A stretch of DNA of 64,000 nucleotides, taken from NCBI GenBank assembly GCA_030762895.1, contig CM061063.1, positions 51,167,196-51,231,195 on the forward strand, written 5' to 3'. The number at the start of each line of letters is the position of its first letter. The stretch's first letter is position 1. Shown piece after piece: positions 34,669 to 46,916 of this stretch. Source of the DNA: Sophora flavescens (lineage: Eukaryota; Streptophyta; Magnoliopsida; Fabales; Fabaceae). The notes under the pieces were generated by a model. It ran no database searches, was not told where the DNA came from, and saw nothing but the letters and a program-made list of their open reading frames with translations. The translations under genes and the position numbers were made by a program.

Positions 34669-37593
34669 TTAATCCACATATAACATGTTCAAAAACTTCC
34701 TTATAAAAAAGAATCTGTCCTCAGCCAGAGGTTTAGTAAAGATATATGCCCATTGATGGTCAGTATCTACAAATTGAATATCAATTACACCTTTCTGCAC
34801 ATAATCTCTACTAAAGTGATGTTTTATCTCCATATGTTTGGCCCCAAAATGCAAAATTGGATTCTTTGAAAGATTAATTGTAGCAGTATTATGACACATA
34901 AGTGGAATACCACTTACAAACACATTGTAGTCCTCCAATTGATGTTTGATCCATAGAAGTTGAGAGCAGCAACTTACAGCTGATATATACTCTGCTTCAG
35001 CAGTAGATAGTGCAATGGTACTTTGTCTTTTGCTTGACCATGAGACAAGATTGGCTCCAATGAAGTGACATCCTCCACTGATACTTTTTCTTTCAATTCT
35101 ATCTCCAGCATAGTCAGTATCACAAAAACCAACTAATCTGTAATCATCACTTTTCTTAAAGCACAAACCCAGATTAGTAGTTCCTTTTAAATATCTAAAT
35201 ATTCTCTTAACTGCTGAGAGATGAGACTTTCTAGGATCAGATTGAAAACAAGCACATAAGCAAACACTGAACATCATATCAGGCCTAGATGCAGTCAGAT
35301 ATAAAAGAGATCCTATCATACCTCTATATACCTTTTGGTCTACCTTTTTCTCGTTATCATCTTTGTTCAGTATTGAAGTGGGGTGCATAGGAGTATTCAT
35401 TGGTTTGCAATCATCCATCTTAAACCTCTTTAGAAGTTCCTTTGTATACTTAGTCTGATGGATGTACACCTCGTTCATAGACTGTTTAACTAAAAGTCCA
35501 AGGAAGAATTTGAGTTCTCCCATCATGCTCATTTCAAATTCTTTCTACATTAACTTAAAAAATTCCTTGCACAGAGATTCATTAGTAGCACCGAAAATGA
35601 TATCATCAATATAAATCTGTACTATAATGAAATCTGACTTAATAAATTTTCTGAATAAAGTTGTATCTACTTTTTCTCTGTTAAAACCACTTTCCATTAG
35701 AAACGAACTTAACCTATCGTACCAAGCTCTAGGAGCTTGTTTAAGTCCATACAGTGCTTTCTTAAGCTTATAAACATGTTCAGGGTGATTTGTACTTTCA
35801 AAGCCAGGAGGTTGCATGACATATACTTCTACATTAATAAAACCATTTAAAAAGGCACTTTTAACATCCATTTGAAAAAGCACAATGCTATGATGTGCAG
35901 CAAACAATATTAAAATTCTAATAGCTTCTAGCCTAGCAACTGGTGCAAAAGTTTCAGTGTAGTCTATACCTTCTTCTTGAGAGTAGCCTTGAGCAACAAG
36001 TCTTGCCTTGTTTCTCAAAACCTTACCATCTTCATCAAGCTTGTTTCTGTAAACCCAATTTGTTCCAATGACTGACTTGTCTTCAGGCAGGGGTACAAGA
36101 GTCCAGACTTCACTTCTCTCAAACTGATTAAGCTCTTCTTGCATAGCTAGAATCCATCCTTCGTCCAGTAGAGCTTCGTCCACTATCTTCGATTCACATT
36201 CAGAGACTAGAGCAAAATCACTTTGTTCTCTGAAGGTTGACCTAGTTCTCTGCTTGTCATTGGGGTCACCAATGATTTGATCTTGAGGATGGTAGTTTTT
36301 GAAATACCAAGATTTCCGAGCAATTTCCTGTTGAGAGGTAGACGTTTCTGGTTGTTGTTGAGAAGTGTCGTCTACTTGAATATCAGTCTTGATTTCTGGT
36401 TTCTCTCTTAAGATATTTAGATCAAGATTTGCAAAAGCTTCATCTAGCTCTGATAGTTTCTTATCAGGTTGTTTGTCATCAAATTTGAAATGAATACATT
36501 CTTCTACAACTAAAGATATAGAATTATAAATTCTGAAACCTTTTGAGGATTCAGAAAATCCTAGTAGAATTCCATTATCTACCTTAGCATCAAATTTACC
36601 AAGTTGATCTTTTGTATTCAAAATGTAACATTTAAACCAAAAGGATGAAAGTATGAAATGTTGGGTTTTCTACCTTTCGACAATTCATAAGGAGTCTTAT
36701 TCAGAATAGGTCTAATGTATATTCTGTTCTGAATGTAGCAGGCAGTGTTCACAGCTTTAGCCCAGAAGTGCTTAGGGACAGAATTGTTATTAAGCATAGT
36801 CCTAGACATCTCTTGAAGAAATCCGTTATTTCTCTCTACCACACCATTTTACTGTGGTGTTCTTGGTATTGAGAACTTCTGTTAAATACCACCTTCTTCA
36901 CAAAACTCATGGAATAGCTCATTGACAAATTCTCCCCTATGATCACTTCTAATTGAAGTTATACACATGTCTTTTTCATTCTGTACACGTTTGCAAAATA
37001 AATAAAAGACCTTGAATGACTCATCCTTGTGAGCAAGGAACATAACCTATGTCCATCTAGTGTAGTCGTCTACTATGACAAGACCATATTTCTTACCACT
37101 GACAGAGGCAGTCGTTGTTGGACCAAAGAGATCAAGGTGTAGAAATTCTAGTGGTCTGTTGGTACTAACAACATTCTTAGATTCAAATGAACCTTTGACT
37201 TGTTTTCCCTTCCGACATGCATCACAGAGAGCATCAGATTTGAAACTAAGGTTTGGTAGACTTCTTACAAGGTAATGCTTTTTCAGCTTTGAGATTAATC
37301 TCAAACTTGCATGACCCAACCTTTTGTGTCAAATCCATCACTCATCCTCAATGGACACTAGACATGAGACACTTTGATTTGAGAGGTCCTCTAAGTCAAT
37401 CTTATACATATTGTTTTACCTCTGGGAAATGAATAGGAGTGTTCCATCAGCTTTCTTGACAGTACACATATTCTTATCAAATGAAACAGCAAACCCACTA
37501 TCACATAATTGACTAATGCTAAGCAGATTGTGTTTAAGACCATTTACTAATAGAACATTATCGATGAAGGGAAAATGATGTTTACCAATTTTG
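34669..37593 (-). pseudogene. SIRE pol: protease tail, integrase, reverse transcriptase, RNase H
   Basis: From high to low coordinates. Protease C-terminal part: GLKHNLLSISQLCDSGFAVS, 37550-37500. Pre-integrase and integrase: GHASLRLISKL, CDACRKGKQ, LDLFGP and VVERNN, from 37319 to 36620, with stops. RT: WTLVPLPEDKSVIGTNWVYR, QMDVKSAFLNGF and catalytic YIDDIIFGATN, from 36621 to 35545. The frame then has a TAG in LM*KEFEMS (about 35543), followed by MSMMGELKFFLGLLVKQ and RNase H to 34669 (GFCDTDYAGD, AEAEY). The integrase core is the most damaged part. The protease N-terminus lies at 45046-45207, on the other side of the nested element. Confidence 0.88.
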
Positions 37594-37598
37594 CCTAT

Positions 37599-38299
37599 TG
37601 ATGAGTGTGATTCCACCTCATATTTCATTGACATTTTGCATGCATTTTCATATAGTTTAGGCATTTCTAATTTGATTTTGGTTAGTTTTTACCTTGGAAC
37701 GGGTATGGCGGTTTTGTGGTGTTGTGCAGGAATTAAGGATTAAAATGCTCAAGATCAACCATGATGGAGCTTGCATGAAGACAGAGCTTGAAAAGTAAGG
37801 AAAATGAGCCAAACAGAGCCCATCACGGACTAGTCGTGATAGCCATCACGGTCATGATTGAGTAGAGCTAAAAAGAAAGAATGGAAAAGTCAGAGCTGAT
37901 CACGGCCAGGCCGTGATTCCCATCACGGTCGTGACATGCCAACTGAACCAGACCCTCACAGGCAGAACTGGTCACGTACTAGCCGTGATGGTGGTCACGG
38001 CCGTGACCGACCAACCAGTGAATCAACCTTCATGACAGAATCCGTCACGGCCTGGCTTTTGATCTGTAGAAACTGATCAAAAGTAAGGAAACACGCAATA
38101 TATGGATCTGTAGAAACTGATTTGATCTGAATTTGTGTTTGATTGGGATTCAAGTTACCCTAATCTATAAATAGAGCACTTAGGCTCGAAAATAAGGGGA
38201 CATGGAGGGACTTTTGGGCTGCTACCTTAGGCAAAATTAGGATTCTCTCTTCTTCTTCTTCTTCTTCTTCTTCTTCTTCTTCTTCTTCTTCTTCTTCTT

Positions 38300-38330
<31 letters not shown>

Positions 38331-39110
38331 TTCTCTTCTCTTAGGTTTTATTTCATGTTTTTGTTAATCAAGCTTGCCATGACCATGGCCATGCTTGAGT
38401 AGTAGATTTATTTCTAGGGATTGGGGCTATGCCCAAGATCTGATTTATGTTATGAATTGATGTTTTCCCTTTGTTAATTTCGATTTCGCTTTCGAGTTGA
38501 TTTCTATCTCATGAATTACTTGTAAATCTGGTGCGCACTTATCTGCATGTCATAGATACTCTAAGGAGGAACCTAGCGGTGAACTTAGGTATTGGATCTT
38601 TATAAATCAGACTTAGGAATTAAATCACGAGAGTTAGAAGCGGTCCTTCGAGGGTTCACGAATTATCACAAAGCTTAAAGGGTTCAATCTAAATTCAACT
38701 ACCACGAGAATAGGGGTTGGTTTAATTGGGCACGGTTTTTGTAACCCGTGAGGGAGCATTAACTTATTTAGGATAAATTCGCCTTCAAAGCAATTTTGAT
38801 AATTAACAAGGGGTAGTCAATTAGCAACATGAATAATTTTGTTGGTAACCCAATTCCTAGAAATCCCTTTTGATCTGAAAAACCCAAAATTGATTTACTT
38901 TCCTATTCTGTTTAATTGCAATTTTAAATTTGATTGTTACTTGATTCTTATTTCAAAAATCAAAACCTTTTCAAAATCCTTTTTTATATATATAGTCCAA
39001 TTTAATTGATTTGATAATTAGTTGCGATTTGAGATCACGGTCTCTGTGGGATCAATCTTTTTATTACTTGGCAACGAATCCGGTACACTTGCCGGAATCC
39101 ACGCACATCA
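37599..39110 (+). repeat. 5' LTR of the Athila-like element
   Basis: It holds palindromic CATCACGG-type repeats (37805-38060), a TATA box TATAAATA at 38166-38173, and a (TTC)n microsatellite at 38248-38329. The corresponding 3' LTR position reads TAGAAATA, so only this copy retains the TATA. Confidence 0.92.
38248..38329 (+). repeat. (TTC)n microsatellite in 5' LTR
   Basis: About 27 uninterrupted triplets. The 3' LTR partner at 44193-44261 has about 23, so the two LTRs have diverged by slippage. Confidence 0.95.
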
Positions 39111-39273
39111 AGTTTTTGGCGGCATTGTCGGGGACTGTGCTTTCTTGAATCTCAATTTAATTTGTAAATTGATTTTTCTGGACTTTTTCTTTTTAATTAT
39201 TTCCTTTTAAAAAAAATTTCCTTTTTTTCATTTATCTCTTTTTCTTTTTTTAGTAACTATCTCTCTCTTAGAG

Positions 39274-40445
39274 GTGTTTTTCTCTTTTATGCAAAGATCC
39301 CTAAGTCTTGGAAGCCTTATTGAGGTTGACCCCGAAATCGAAAGGACATTTCATAGACGTAGGAGACTACAAAGAGAAAGGGAGAGGTTGATTCCCATTC
39401 CACTCATGGCGAATTTACCGGATACAAAACCACTGAAGGACTACACATCCCCAAATGCTAGGGGTTTGCAAACTGGGATTGCTAGGCCAGAAATCGAGGC
39501 AGAGAACTACACTATTACTCCTATGCTAATTAGCATGATTAGGCAATATCAATTCGAAGGATTGCCCTTAGAGGACCCGACTGATCATGTGGACACATTC
39601 TTGGAGTTCACCGATGCAATTAGAATTCATGGCGCCCCGATTGATGCTATTCACTTGAGATTGTTCCCCTCCTCTCTTACTGGAAAGGCAAAAGCTTGGC
39701 TGAAGCAAGTCCCCGCTAATACCTTGTCGACTTGGGACCAACTGGAGCAGGCATTCTTGAAGAAATTCTTCCCTCCATCCAAGACGGTTTACCTACGAAC
39801 TCAGATCACCGGCTTCTTCCAAAAGGACGGAGAATGCTTATCCGAAGCTTGGGATCGCTACAAAGGGTTGCTGGAGTCTTTCCCACATCATGGACTCGAG
39901 AGGTGGCTATTAGTGCATACCTTCTACAACGGATTGGATTACTCTTCGAAGGTGTCACTTCACTCCGCAACTGGTGGAGCCTTTATGAATATACCTCTGA
40001 CTGAAGCATTCAATATCATTGAAAACGTAGCAACCAACTACCACCAATGGGGTTCGGAAAGAGGTAATAACCCGAAAAAGCTTTCGGGGGGTAAGTTTGA
40101 AATGAATAGCACTGATCTAATTATGTCTAAAATTGACTCACTGAATAAACACTTTGAAAAGCTTGAAAAGGCTAATGTGAGTTCAATTGGTGCTACCAAT
40201 ATTGTTTGTGAGATTTGTGGAATGCAGGGACATGATATAATGGAGTGACCACATGGTATTGCTCATGGATCCGGTGCTTCGGGGGAACAAGTGAACTCTT
40301 GTCACAACTTCTATGACACGAAACCGAAGTTACCAAATTATGCTCCTCCAAATTCTTACAACCAAGGAAGGAAGAATAGCCCTTACCTTTCCTACGGGTA
40401 CTACAACAACATTGAACCACGAGTTCCAAGAAGGCCAAGGTAATA
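39274..40445 (+). pseudogene. Athila-like gag, N-terminal part
   Basis: The Retrotrans_gag core is visible: LRLFPSSLTGKAKAWLKQVP (about residues 126-145), TWDQLEQAFLKKFFPPSKT and then FYNGLDYSSK. The knuckle CEICGMQGHDIME has its last cysteine replaced by the TGA at 40246-40248; the frame then continues to about 40440. A one-base shift near 40430 leads into the next piece. The likely start is within RSLSLGSLIEVDPEIERTF, as Athila gag often begins just upstream. Confidence 0.85.
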
Positions 40446-41575
40446 GGAAACCCGCATCGGGGCATCCTCAGGTACAAAATTCTAAACTTGAGTCTCTTTT
40501 GGAAAATTTTGTTGAAACTCAAACAAAACAAAATGAAGAGTTTAGACAACAAGGTAGGGCAGTCAATGAGGCAATAAAAGAGTTAGCATCTAAGATAGAT
40601 AACCTAGCCATCCATAATAAGATGTTAGAAACTCAGATTGCCCAACAAGCTAGTACATATTCTAGACCTAAGGGTACGTTCCCAGGACAACCCAAAGTTA
40701 ATCCCAATGAACATTGTAATGCCATATACTTGAGGGATGATAAGCTTGGGATAGTTGAAAAGGATGTGGAATGTGAGGAGGACATGAGCGAAGATGAAGA
40801 AATAGAGCCAAAGTATGTCCCTCCACCACCTTACCAACCCCCAATGCCTTTCCCACAAAGGTTGGTCAAGAAAAAATAAGTAGAAATAGAAACTAAGAGC
40901 TTAATTGAGGAGCATGATGCCATGATAAAAACTAATATGCCTCCTAAACTAAAAGAGCCATGAAGTTTCTCTATTGCTTGCTCAATTGGAAAGGTGAAAA
41001 TAGACCAAGCCTTATGTGACCTAGGGGCTAGTGCAAGTTTGATGCCGCTTACTATCTTTGAGAGGTTAGGAACCATGAAATTGAGCCCATCTGATTCCTC
41101 TTTACAATTTGCGGATGGCTCAACTAAAACTCCTCTAGGCATACTAGAGAATGTTCCCGTAAAGGTAGGAAAATTTTTCATTCCTACTGATTTCATGGTG
41201 TTGGATATGAACGGGAATTCTAAATTCCCTATCATTCTAGGAATGTCGTTCTTGGCCACAGCTGGATCAATAATAGACGTGAAGAATGGCAAACTCTCTC
41301 TGAATGTAGAGGAAGGTAGGGTAGATTTTGATTTGACTAACTCATATAACAACCGTCCTTTTGAGAGTCATGTGTGCATGATCGAGATAATGCCTCCAGA
41401 GGTGACGAAAGAGCCTAACATGGAAGCAACTCCCAAACTTTGCATGATGAATGATGCACCAAATAATGATGAAATGGGAGTTTCTCATCATGTGGAGTTA
41501 AAACTTCCGTCGGAAGGAAGTAAGGCCATGAAACTCTATGAAAAGAGCAAAGCGAAAGCGCAATTGGCCATATGA
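40430..41575 (+). pseudogene. Athila-like gag C-terminus and retropepsin
   Basis: The first piece ends at a TAA at 40877-40879. It has the coiled NEEFRQQGRAVNEAIKELAS region and an acidic/proline-rich tail. After another TGA (near 40961) the protease follows in the same frame: CDLGASASLMPLTIFERLG, with the D-L-G-A-S active-site form used by Athila, then FPIILGMSFLATAGSIIDV, the second conserved retropepsin box. Reading stops at 41575 (TGA) with no RT after it. Confidence 0.85.
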
Positions 41576-41859
41576 ACAAAATAGGCTCTTTGAAGGACTT
41601 CCTTGGAAGAGAGGTGCTCTTTCACCTCCACGCCCAGCTGACCCCGGTTGATTGAAGGGAGTATGGTCAAGCTTAAGACCGTAAATAAGCGCTTCTTGGG
41701 AGGCAACCCGAGTTTCCTTTCCCTTTTCCATTTGTTTTTGAATTTTATTTTTGAATAATTAGAGAAGATTGAGAGAAGAAAGATTACTAACTGATGATTT
41801 TGCCAAGTATTTTCAAGTTATGAAAGCAGTGAGAGCATAAAGGCAAGGAAAAATAAAGT

Positions 41860-42165
41860 CAGAAGTCATCACGCCCAGGCCGTGACGATTGTCACAGCCG
41901 TGATTAGCTAACCAAATAAGATCATAAAGGATCACGGCCCGGCCGTGATATCCATCAAGGGCGTGATGAGAAGGAACCTGAAGATTAGAATGTATCACGG
42001 CCTATCCGTGATGGAAGTCACGACCGTGACATGCCAGTTCCTGAAAATCAGAATGTATCGCGGCCTAGCCATGATGGAAGTCACGGCCGTGATAGGCAAG
42101 TTCCTATAGACCAGAATGTATCACGGCCTAACCGTGATGAGCATCACGACCGTGACACATTTTCC
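41860..42165 (+). repeat. Internal array of CACGGCCGTG palindromes
   Basis: Five units of about 60 bp. Each holds a 20-bp imperfect palindrome of the form ATCACGGCCTAGCCGTGAT followed by a shorter ATCACGGCCGTGA. Flanks such as GGAACCTGAAGATTAGAATG are also repeated. The same palindromes occur in both LTRs. Confidence 0.9.
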
Positions 42166-43552
42166 AGCATCTCTTTTACTGGCATGTGAGCCAGCACCCT
42201 CTACCACCTCGGTGAGTTGTTCCATTTTTTTCCTCTCCCTGACTTGATTATTTACATTGGGGACAATGTAAGTTTTTAAACTTGGGGTAGGGGTATTTTT
42301 GTAATTTTTTTTGCATCTTTGCATTTGTCATGTTGCATTCATATAGGCATAGTTTTGCATGATCACATGATTAGATTGCCCTTTGCTTAGAATTTGCATC
42401 CAATTGTGAGAACTTGGTGCCAAATGAATTGAGACAGTAAATTTTTGAACCCAATTTTTGTATTCTTGTGATAAGGCTAAAAATAAAAATGCTTGAGATG
42501 ATATTTTGATAGTTGATAATTAGCATGTGGTTCCCTATATTTGTGTTTCTCTTTGATTTTAAACTATTAAATGTGAGATTTTTGAGCCTAAAAGGGGTAC
42601 TCACTAAATCTACCCCATTCTTTGTGATTGAGTGTTTTATTCCTCTTGGATTGTATTCTCTAGAACTCGACTTGAAACCGTTTTGAAACTTAAAAAATTT
42701 TTAAAACATATTTGAAAATGATTGAGGCACTATGTATTTTTCCGGTCTTCTGAGCTTTGATTGATTAAGTGCTACCCCTTAGTTGCCAAATTTTGAGCCT
42801 AAAAGAATAAAATACTTTTCTTGGTACCTTGAAATATTTTGATGAATGATGCTTGGTATGAGACCTTCTAAAGTATTGCAAAAAGGGCAAAAATGTAGTT
42901 TGAAAAATAAATTGTGGGATGAGAAAGTTAGAAACATATTTCTCTTAAGCTGAAAGTCTCCCCTTCTCCAAATAAATGTAAAAAAAAAAATGGAGAAGGG
43001 GATGAGAAAAAGAAAGTGAGAAATAAAATAAAATAAAAAAGAAAAAAAGGGGAATAAAGGTGGAAAAGTGAACTAAAGCCCAAAAAGGTATTTTAGAAGG
43101 TTGTCATGCTTTGTATTTTTTGATATTTTGTTTAGCCTTATTGAATTTTCCTTTTCTTGATTTACCCACCTAACAATTAATCCCATGGCCCCATTACAAC
43201 CAAAATAAAAGACCTCTTGATTCTTATGTGTTTTCATTAATAAAGTAGAGATTTGGTTAATAGTCAAGCTTATGGTAGAATACCTTCCTTGAGGAAATTG
43301 AGCGGATCGTCATATCCTTAAACACTTGAGTGAGGTGAGAAGAGTGCCCGAATCAGTGAGAGATATGAATCTAGAAAACCTAAGCTTCTAATTGGACTTG
43401 AAATTGATTGTCTCTTGGTTACTTGTTTGACTATGCCTATCACTTGGATTAGTTACTCGGGTTCTTGGTTCACTATCCATGCTCTGGTTGTTTATATTTT
43501 CTGGCCTTAGTGATTACTTGAGGACAAGCAAAATCTTAAGCTTGGTGTGGTT
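42166..43552 (+). other. Non-coding 3' region of the Athila-like element
   Basis: AT-rich with no coding capacity on either strand. It ends in the LTR-proximal AAGCTTGGTGTGGTT (43538-43552), where the polypurine tract would be. Confidence 0.6.
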
Positions 43553-45040
43553 TGATGAGTGTGATTCCACCTCATATTTCATTGACATTTTGCTTGTATT
43601 TTCATATAGTTTAGGCATTTCTAATTTGATTTTGGTTAGTTTTTACCTTGGAACGGGTAAGGCGGTTTGGTGGTGTTGTTGTGTAGGAATTAAGGATTAA
43701 AATGCTCAAGATGAACCATGATGGAGCTTGCATGAAGACGGAGCTTGAAAAGTAAGGAAAATGAGCCAAACAGAGCCCATCACGGCCTAGCCGTGACAGC
43801 CATCAGGGCCATGATCGAGTAGAGCTGAAAAGAAAGAATGGAAAAGTCAGAGCTGATCACGGCGAGGCCATGATGCCCATCACGGCCGTGACATGCCAAC
43901 TGAACCAGACCCTCACAGGCAGAACTGATCACGGCCTAACCGTGATGGTGGTCACGGCCGTGACCGACCAACCAGTGAAGCAACCTTCAGGATATAATCC
44001 GTCACGCCCTGGCCGTGATGGCCTTCATAGCCGTGACGTGCAATATATGGATCTGTAGAAACTGATTTGATCTGAATTTGTGTTTGATTGGGATTCAAGT
44101 TACCCTAATCTAGAAATAGAGCACTTAGGCTCGAAAATAAGGGGACCTGGAGGGACTTTTGGGCTGCTACCTTAGGCAAAATTAGGATTCTCTCTTCTTC
44201 TTCTTCTTCTTCTTCTTCTTCTTCTTCTTCTTCTTCTTCTTCTTCTTCTTCTTCTTCTTCTCTTCTCTTCTCTTAGGTTTTATTTCATGTTTTTGTTAAT
44301 CAAGCTTGCCATGACCATGGCCATGCTTGAGTAGTAGCTTTATTTCTAGGGATTGGGGCTATGCCCAGGACCTGATTTATGTTATGAATTGATGTTTTCC
44401 CTTTGTTAATTTCGATTTCGCTTTCGATTTGATTTCTATCGCATGAATTACTTGTAAATATGGTGCGCACTTATCTGCATGTCATAGATACTCTAAGGAG
44501 GAACCTAGCGGTGAACTTAGGTATTGGATCTATAGAAATCAGACTTAGGACTTAAATCATGAGAGTTAGAAGCGGTCATTCGAGGGTTCACGAATTGTCA
44601 CAAAGCTTAAAGGGTTCAATCTAAATTCAACTACCACGAGAGTAGGGGTTGGTTTAATTGGGCACGGTTTTTGTAACCCGAGAGGGAGAATTAACTTATT
44701 TAGGATAAATTCACCTTCAAAGCAATTTTGATAATTAACAGGGGTAGTCAATTAGTAACATGAACAATCTTGTTGGTAACCCAATTCCTAGGAATCCTTT
44801 TTGATCTGAAAAACCCAAAATTGATTTACTTTCCTATTCCGTTTAGTTGCAATTTTAAATTTGATTGTTACTTGATTCTTATTTCAAAAATCAAAACCTT
44901 TTCAAAATCCTTTTTTTATATATAGTCCAGTTTAATTGATTTGATAATTAGTTGTGATTCGAGATCACGGTCTCTGTGGGATCGATTTTTTTATTACTTG
45001 GCGACGAATACGGTACACTTGCCGGAATCCACGTACATCA
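43553..45040 (+). repeat. 3' LTR of the Athila-like element
   Basis: Partner of 37599-39110, with point differences and indels throughout. Its palindromic repeats (43775-44040) have decayed at different bases from those of the 5' copy. Confidence 0.92.
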
Positions 45041-45045
45041 CCTAT

Positions 45046-45207
45046 ACCAATGATCTTTCCTTTGTGGTTTCCTCCAAAAGTGACCCAGTCACCATCTTTG
45101 GGTCTAAGGTCTTGGAACATACACCTTTCTCCTGTCATGCGTCGTGAGCACCCACTGTCCAAGTACCAGGAATTTTGTTTCTTTCCTGTTGTTAAGCAGA
45201 TCTGCAA
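45046..45207 (-). pseudogene. SIRE protease N-terminal fragment
   Basis: The minus strand reads WYLDSGCSRRMTGERCMFQD, the copia protease opening with the D-S-G active site, up to the CCTAT duplication. Removing the nested element and one copy of the duplication leaves the same reading frame open into the segment at 37593 and below. That confirms the insertion point. Confidence 0.9.
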
Positions 45208-45247
45208 CAGGGATTATCTTATCTTTAAGTACCCAAATTAACTTGGG

Positions 45248-46845
45248 TCATTTCTTGTTAGTGATCATAGATTGTGAATGCTTTGCATGCTTGTTATGTA
45301 TGCATCTAGATGACACATGCTCACTTTTTCCACATACTTTGCAGTAAGTATTGGAAGGGCTGGATTTTGACTTAGTGTGTTGTGGACGGACTTTAGAAGC
45401 CTTATATTGTGTATGAACCTTTGGTTTATTTAGAGATGCATCTTGCTTCTCTTTATCATAACCAATGCCAGATTTGTCACGTGGTGATCTAGAGTACCTT
45501 AAAATAAGGTTTAATTTATTTGAGCTACCAGCCAATTTTGACAGAGAGTCCGTCAAGTATGTCACATCTTGTTTGATTTTAATGTTTCATTTTCATCCTT
45601 AAGGTTTTGATTCACTGTGCAGACCTTATCATAGTCTCTAGAGAGTTTAATAAACTTTTTTTGAGACTCTTATACTCTTTAGACAGTATGCATGATTCAT
45701 GTAGTAATTCATCAAAAACAGTTTGAAGAGTAGATGGATCATAGTCCATTACCTCAGCATCAGAAAATTCACTTTCTGATGCAGTGTCAGCCATGAAGCA
45801 AATGTTTGCTTCTTCTCCTACTTCATCTTCTTCATCTGAAGAAGACGGGTCAAGATCCTCCCATGTAGCCATCAAGCTTTTCTTCTTTTCGAAGAATTTC
45901 TTTTTCTCCTTCAGTTCTGGGCAGTCAGCTTTGAAGTGTCATGGTTTCTTACATTCAAAGCATAGGGGCGGGCCTTTCTCCTTGGAATATGACTTCTCCT
46001 TGGAGAATTTTTTGTTGAACTGCTTCCTTCTGAATCCACATTTCTTTCTCCACATGTGTTGGATTTTTCTGGAGATGAAAGATAGTTCATCCTCATCTGA
46101 GTCACCTTCACTATTCGATGAATCAGCTTCATCCGAGGACTCAGCAACTTTAAGCACCTTTGAGGAACTAGCTTTCTTGACCTTTCAGGCAACGGATTTT
46201 CCTTTTCTGGAGTTTTCCTCTTCATTAAGTTCAAGTTCATGAACTTTTAATGACCCCAGAAGCTCTTCCAGAGAAACTATTCAGATTCTTTGCTTCCTGG
46301 ATAGCAGTTACCTTAGGTCTCCACTGCTTTGAGAGACTTATCAAAAAATTTATCACATGATCTGTATTCTCATAGACTGTTCCAAGAGACCTGAGACTGT
46401 TAGTGACTGTTTGGAATCTTCGAAACATCTGGTCTATAGTTTCATGATCAGCCATCTTGAATAGCTCATACTGGTGAACCAGTATGGTGATCTTTGATTC
46501 CTTAACTTGTGAAGAACCCTCATGAGCTACGGCAAGAGTATCCCAGATTTCTTTAGCAGTATTGTAGCTGTGAACTTTGTCAGGTTCAGATCTGGTAATG
46601 GCACACATGAGATAGTGCTTGGCTTTTAGGTTAAGCTGATGTTGATTTTTCTGCTCTTGAGTCCATTGAGCTCTAGGAACAGCAGCCCCATCTTCATTTA
46701 TGGGCTCACTATAACCAGTTTCTATGAGCTCCCAGATGTCTAGATTTTGTACATCCAAGAAGGCCATCATCCTCTTCTTCCAGTAATCATAATCAGTTCC
46801 ATCAAAGAGAGGAGGTCTGTTGATAGCTTGTCCTTCTACATCCAT
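45248..46845 (-). pseudogene. SIRE gag
   Basis: It starts MDVEGQAINRPPLFDGTDYD, a UBN2-type gag opening, with ALTRSE-like and YELFKMADHETIDQMFRRFQ regions. After a shift near 46240 come an acidic Ser-rich linker and the first knuckle GPPLCFECKKP, followed by a TGA. Next are the acidic stretch DPSSSDEEDEVGEE and a second knuckle YCKVCGKSEHVSSRCIH at about 45340. Two knuckles and a long acidic linker fit the SIRE/Maximus lineage. At least three breaks are present. Confidence 0.85.
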
Positions 46846-46916
46846 GATAGTAGGATCGTACTGCCTTAGCAGTTGTTAGATGCTCAACCCTGTCAAGACT
46901 GAGCTCTGATACCAAC

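Larger units (their letters stand above)
37599..45040 (+). mobile_element. Athila-like LTR element carrying only gag and protease
   Basis: Exact 5-bp target duplication CCTAT (37594-37598 and 45041-45045). LTRs are 37599-39110 and 43553-45040, beginning TGATGAGTGTG and ending ACATCA. The primer site TGGCGGCATTGTCGGGGA at 39117 matches tRNA-Asp as used by Athila elements, with three mismatches in CpG-rich positions. The 4.4-kb interior encodes gag and a retropepsin and nothing else. No RT, RNase H or integrase motif occurs between 41580 and 43552. It is therefore non-autonomous, of the gag-only type, dependent on a full Athila relative for copying. Confidence 0.93.

Noticed and set aside
42121..43267. 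Short minus-strand ORFs in the Athila-like 3' region
   Set aside because: No domain recognised; they fall in AT-rich non-coding sequence of the element.
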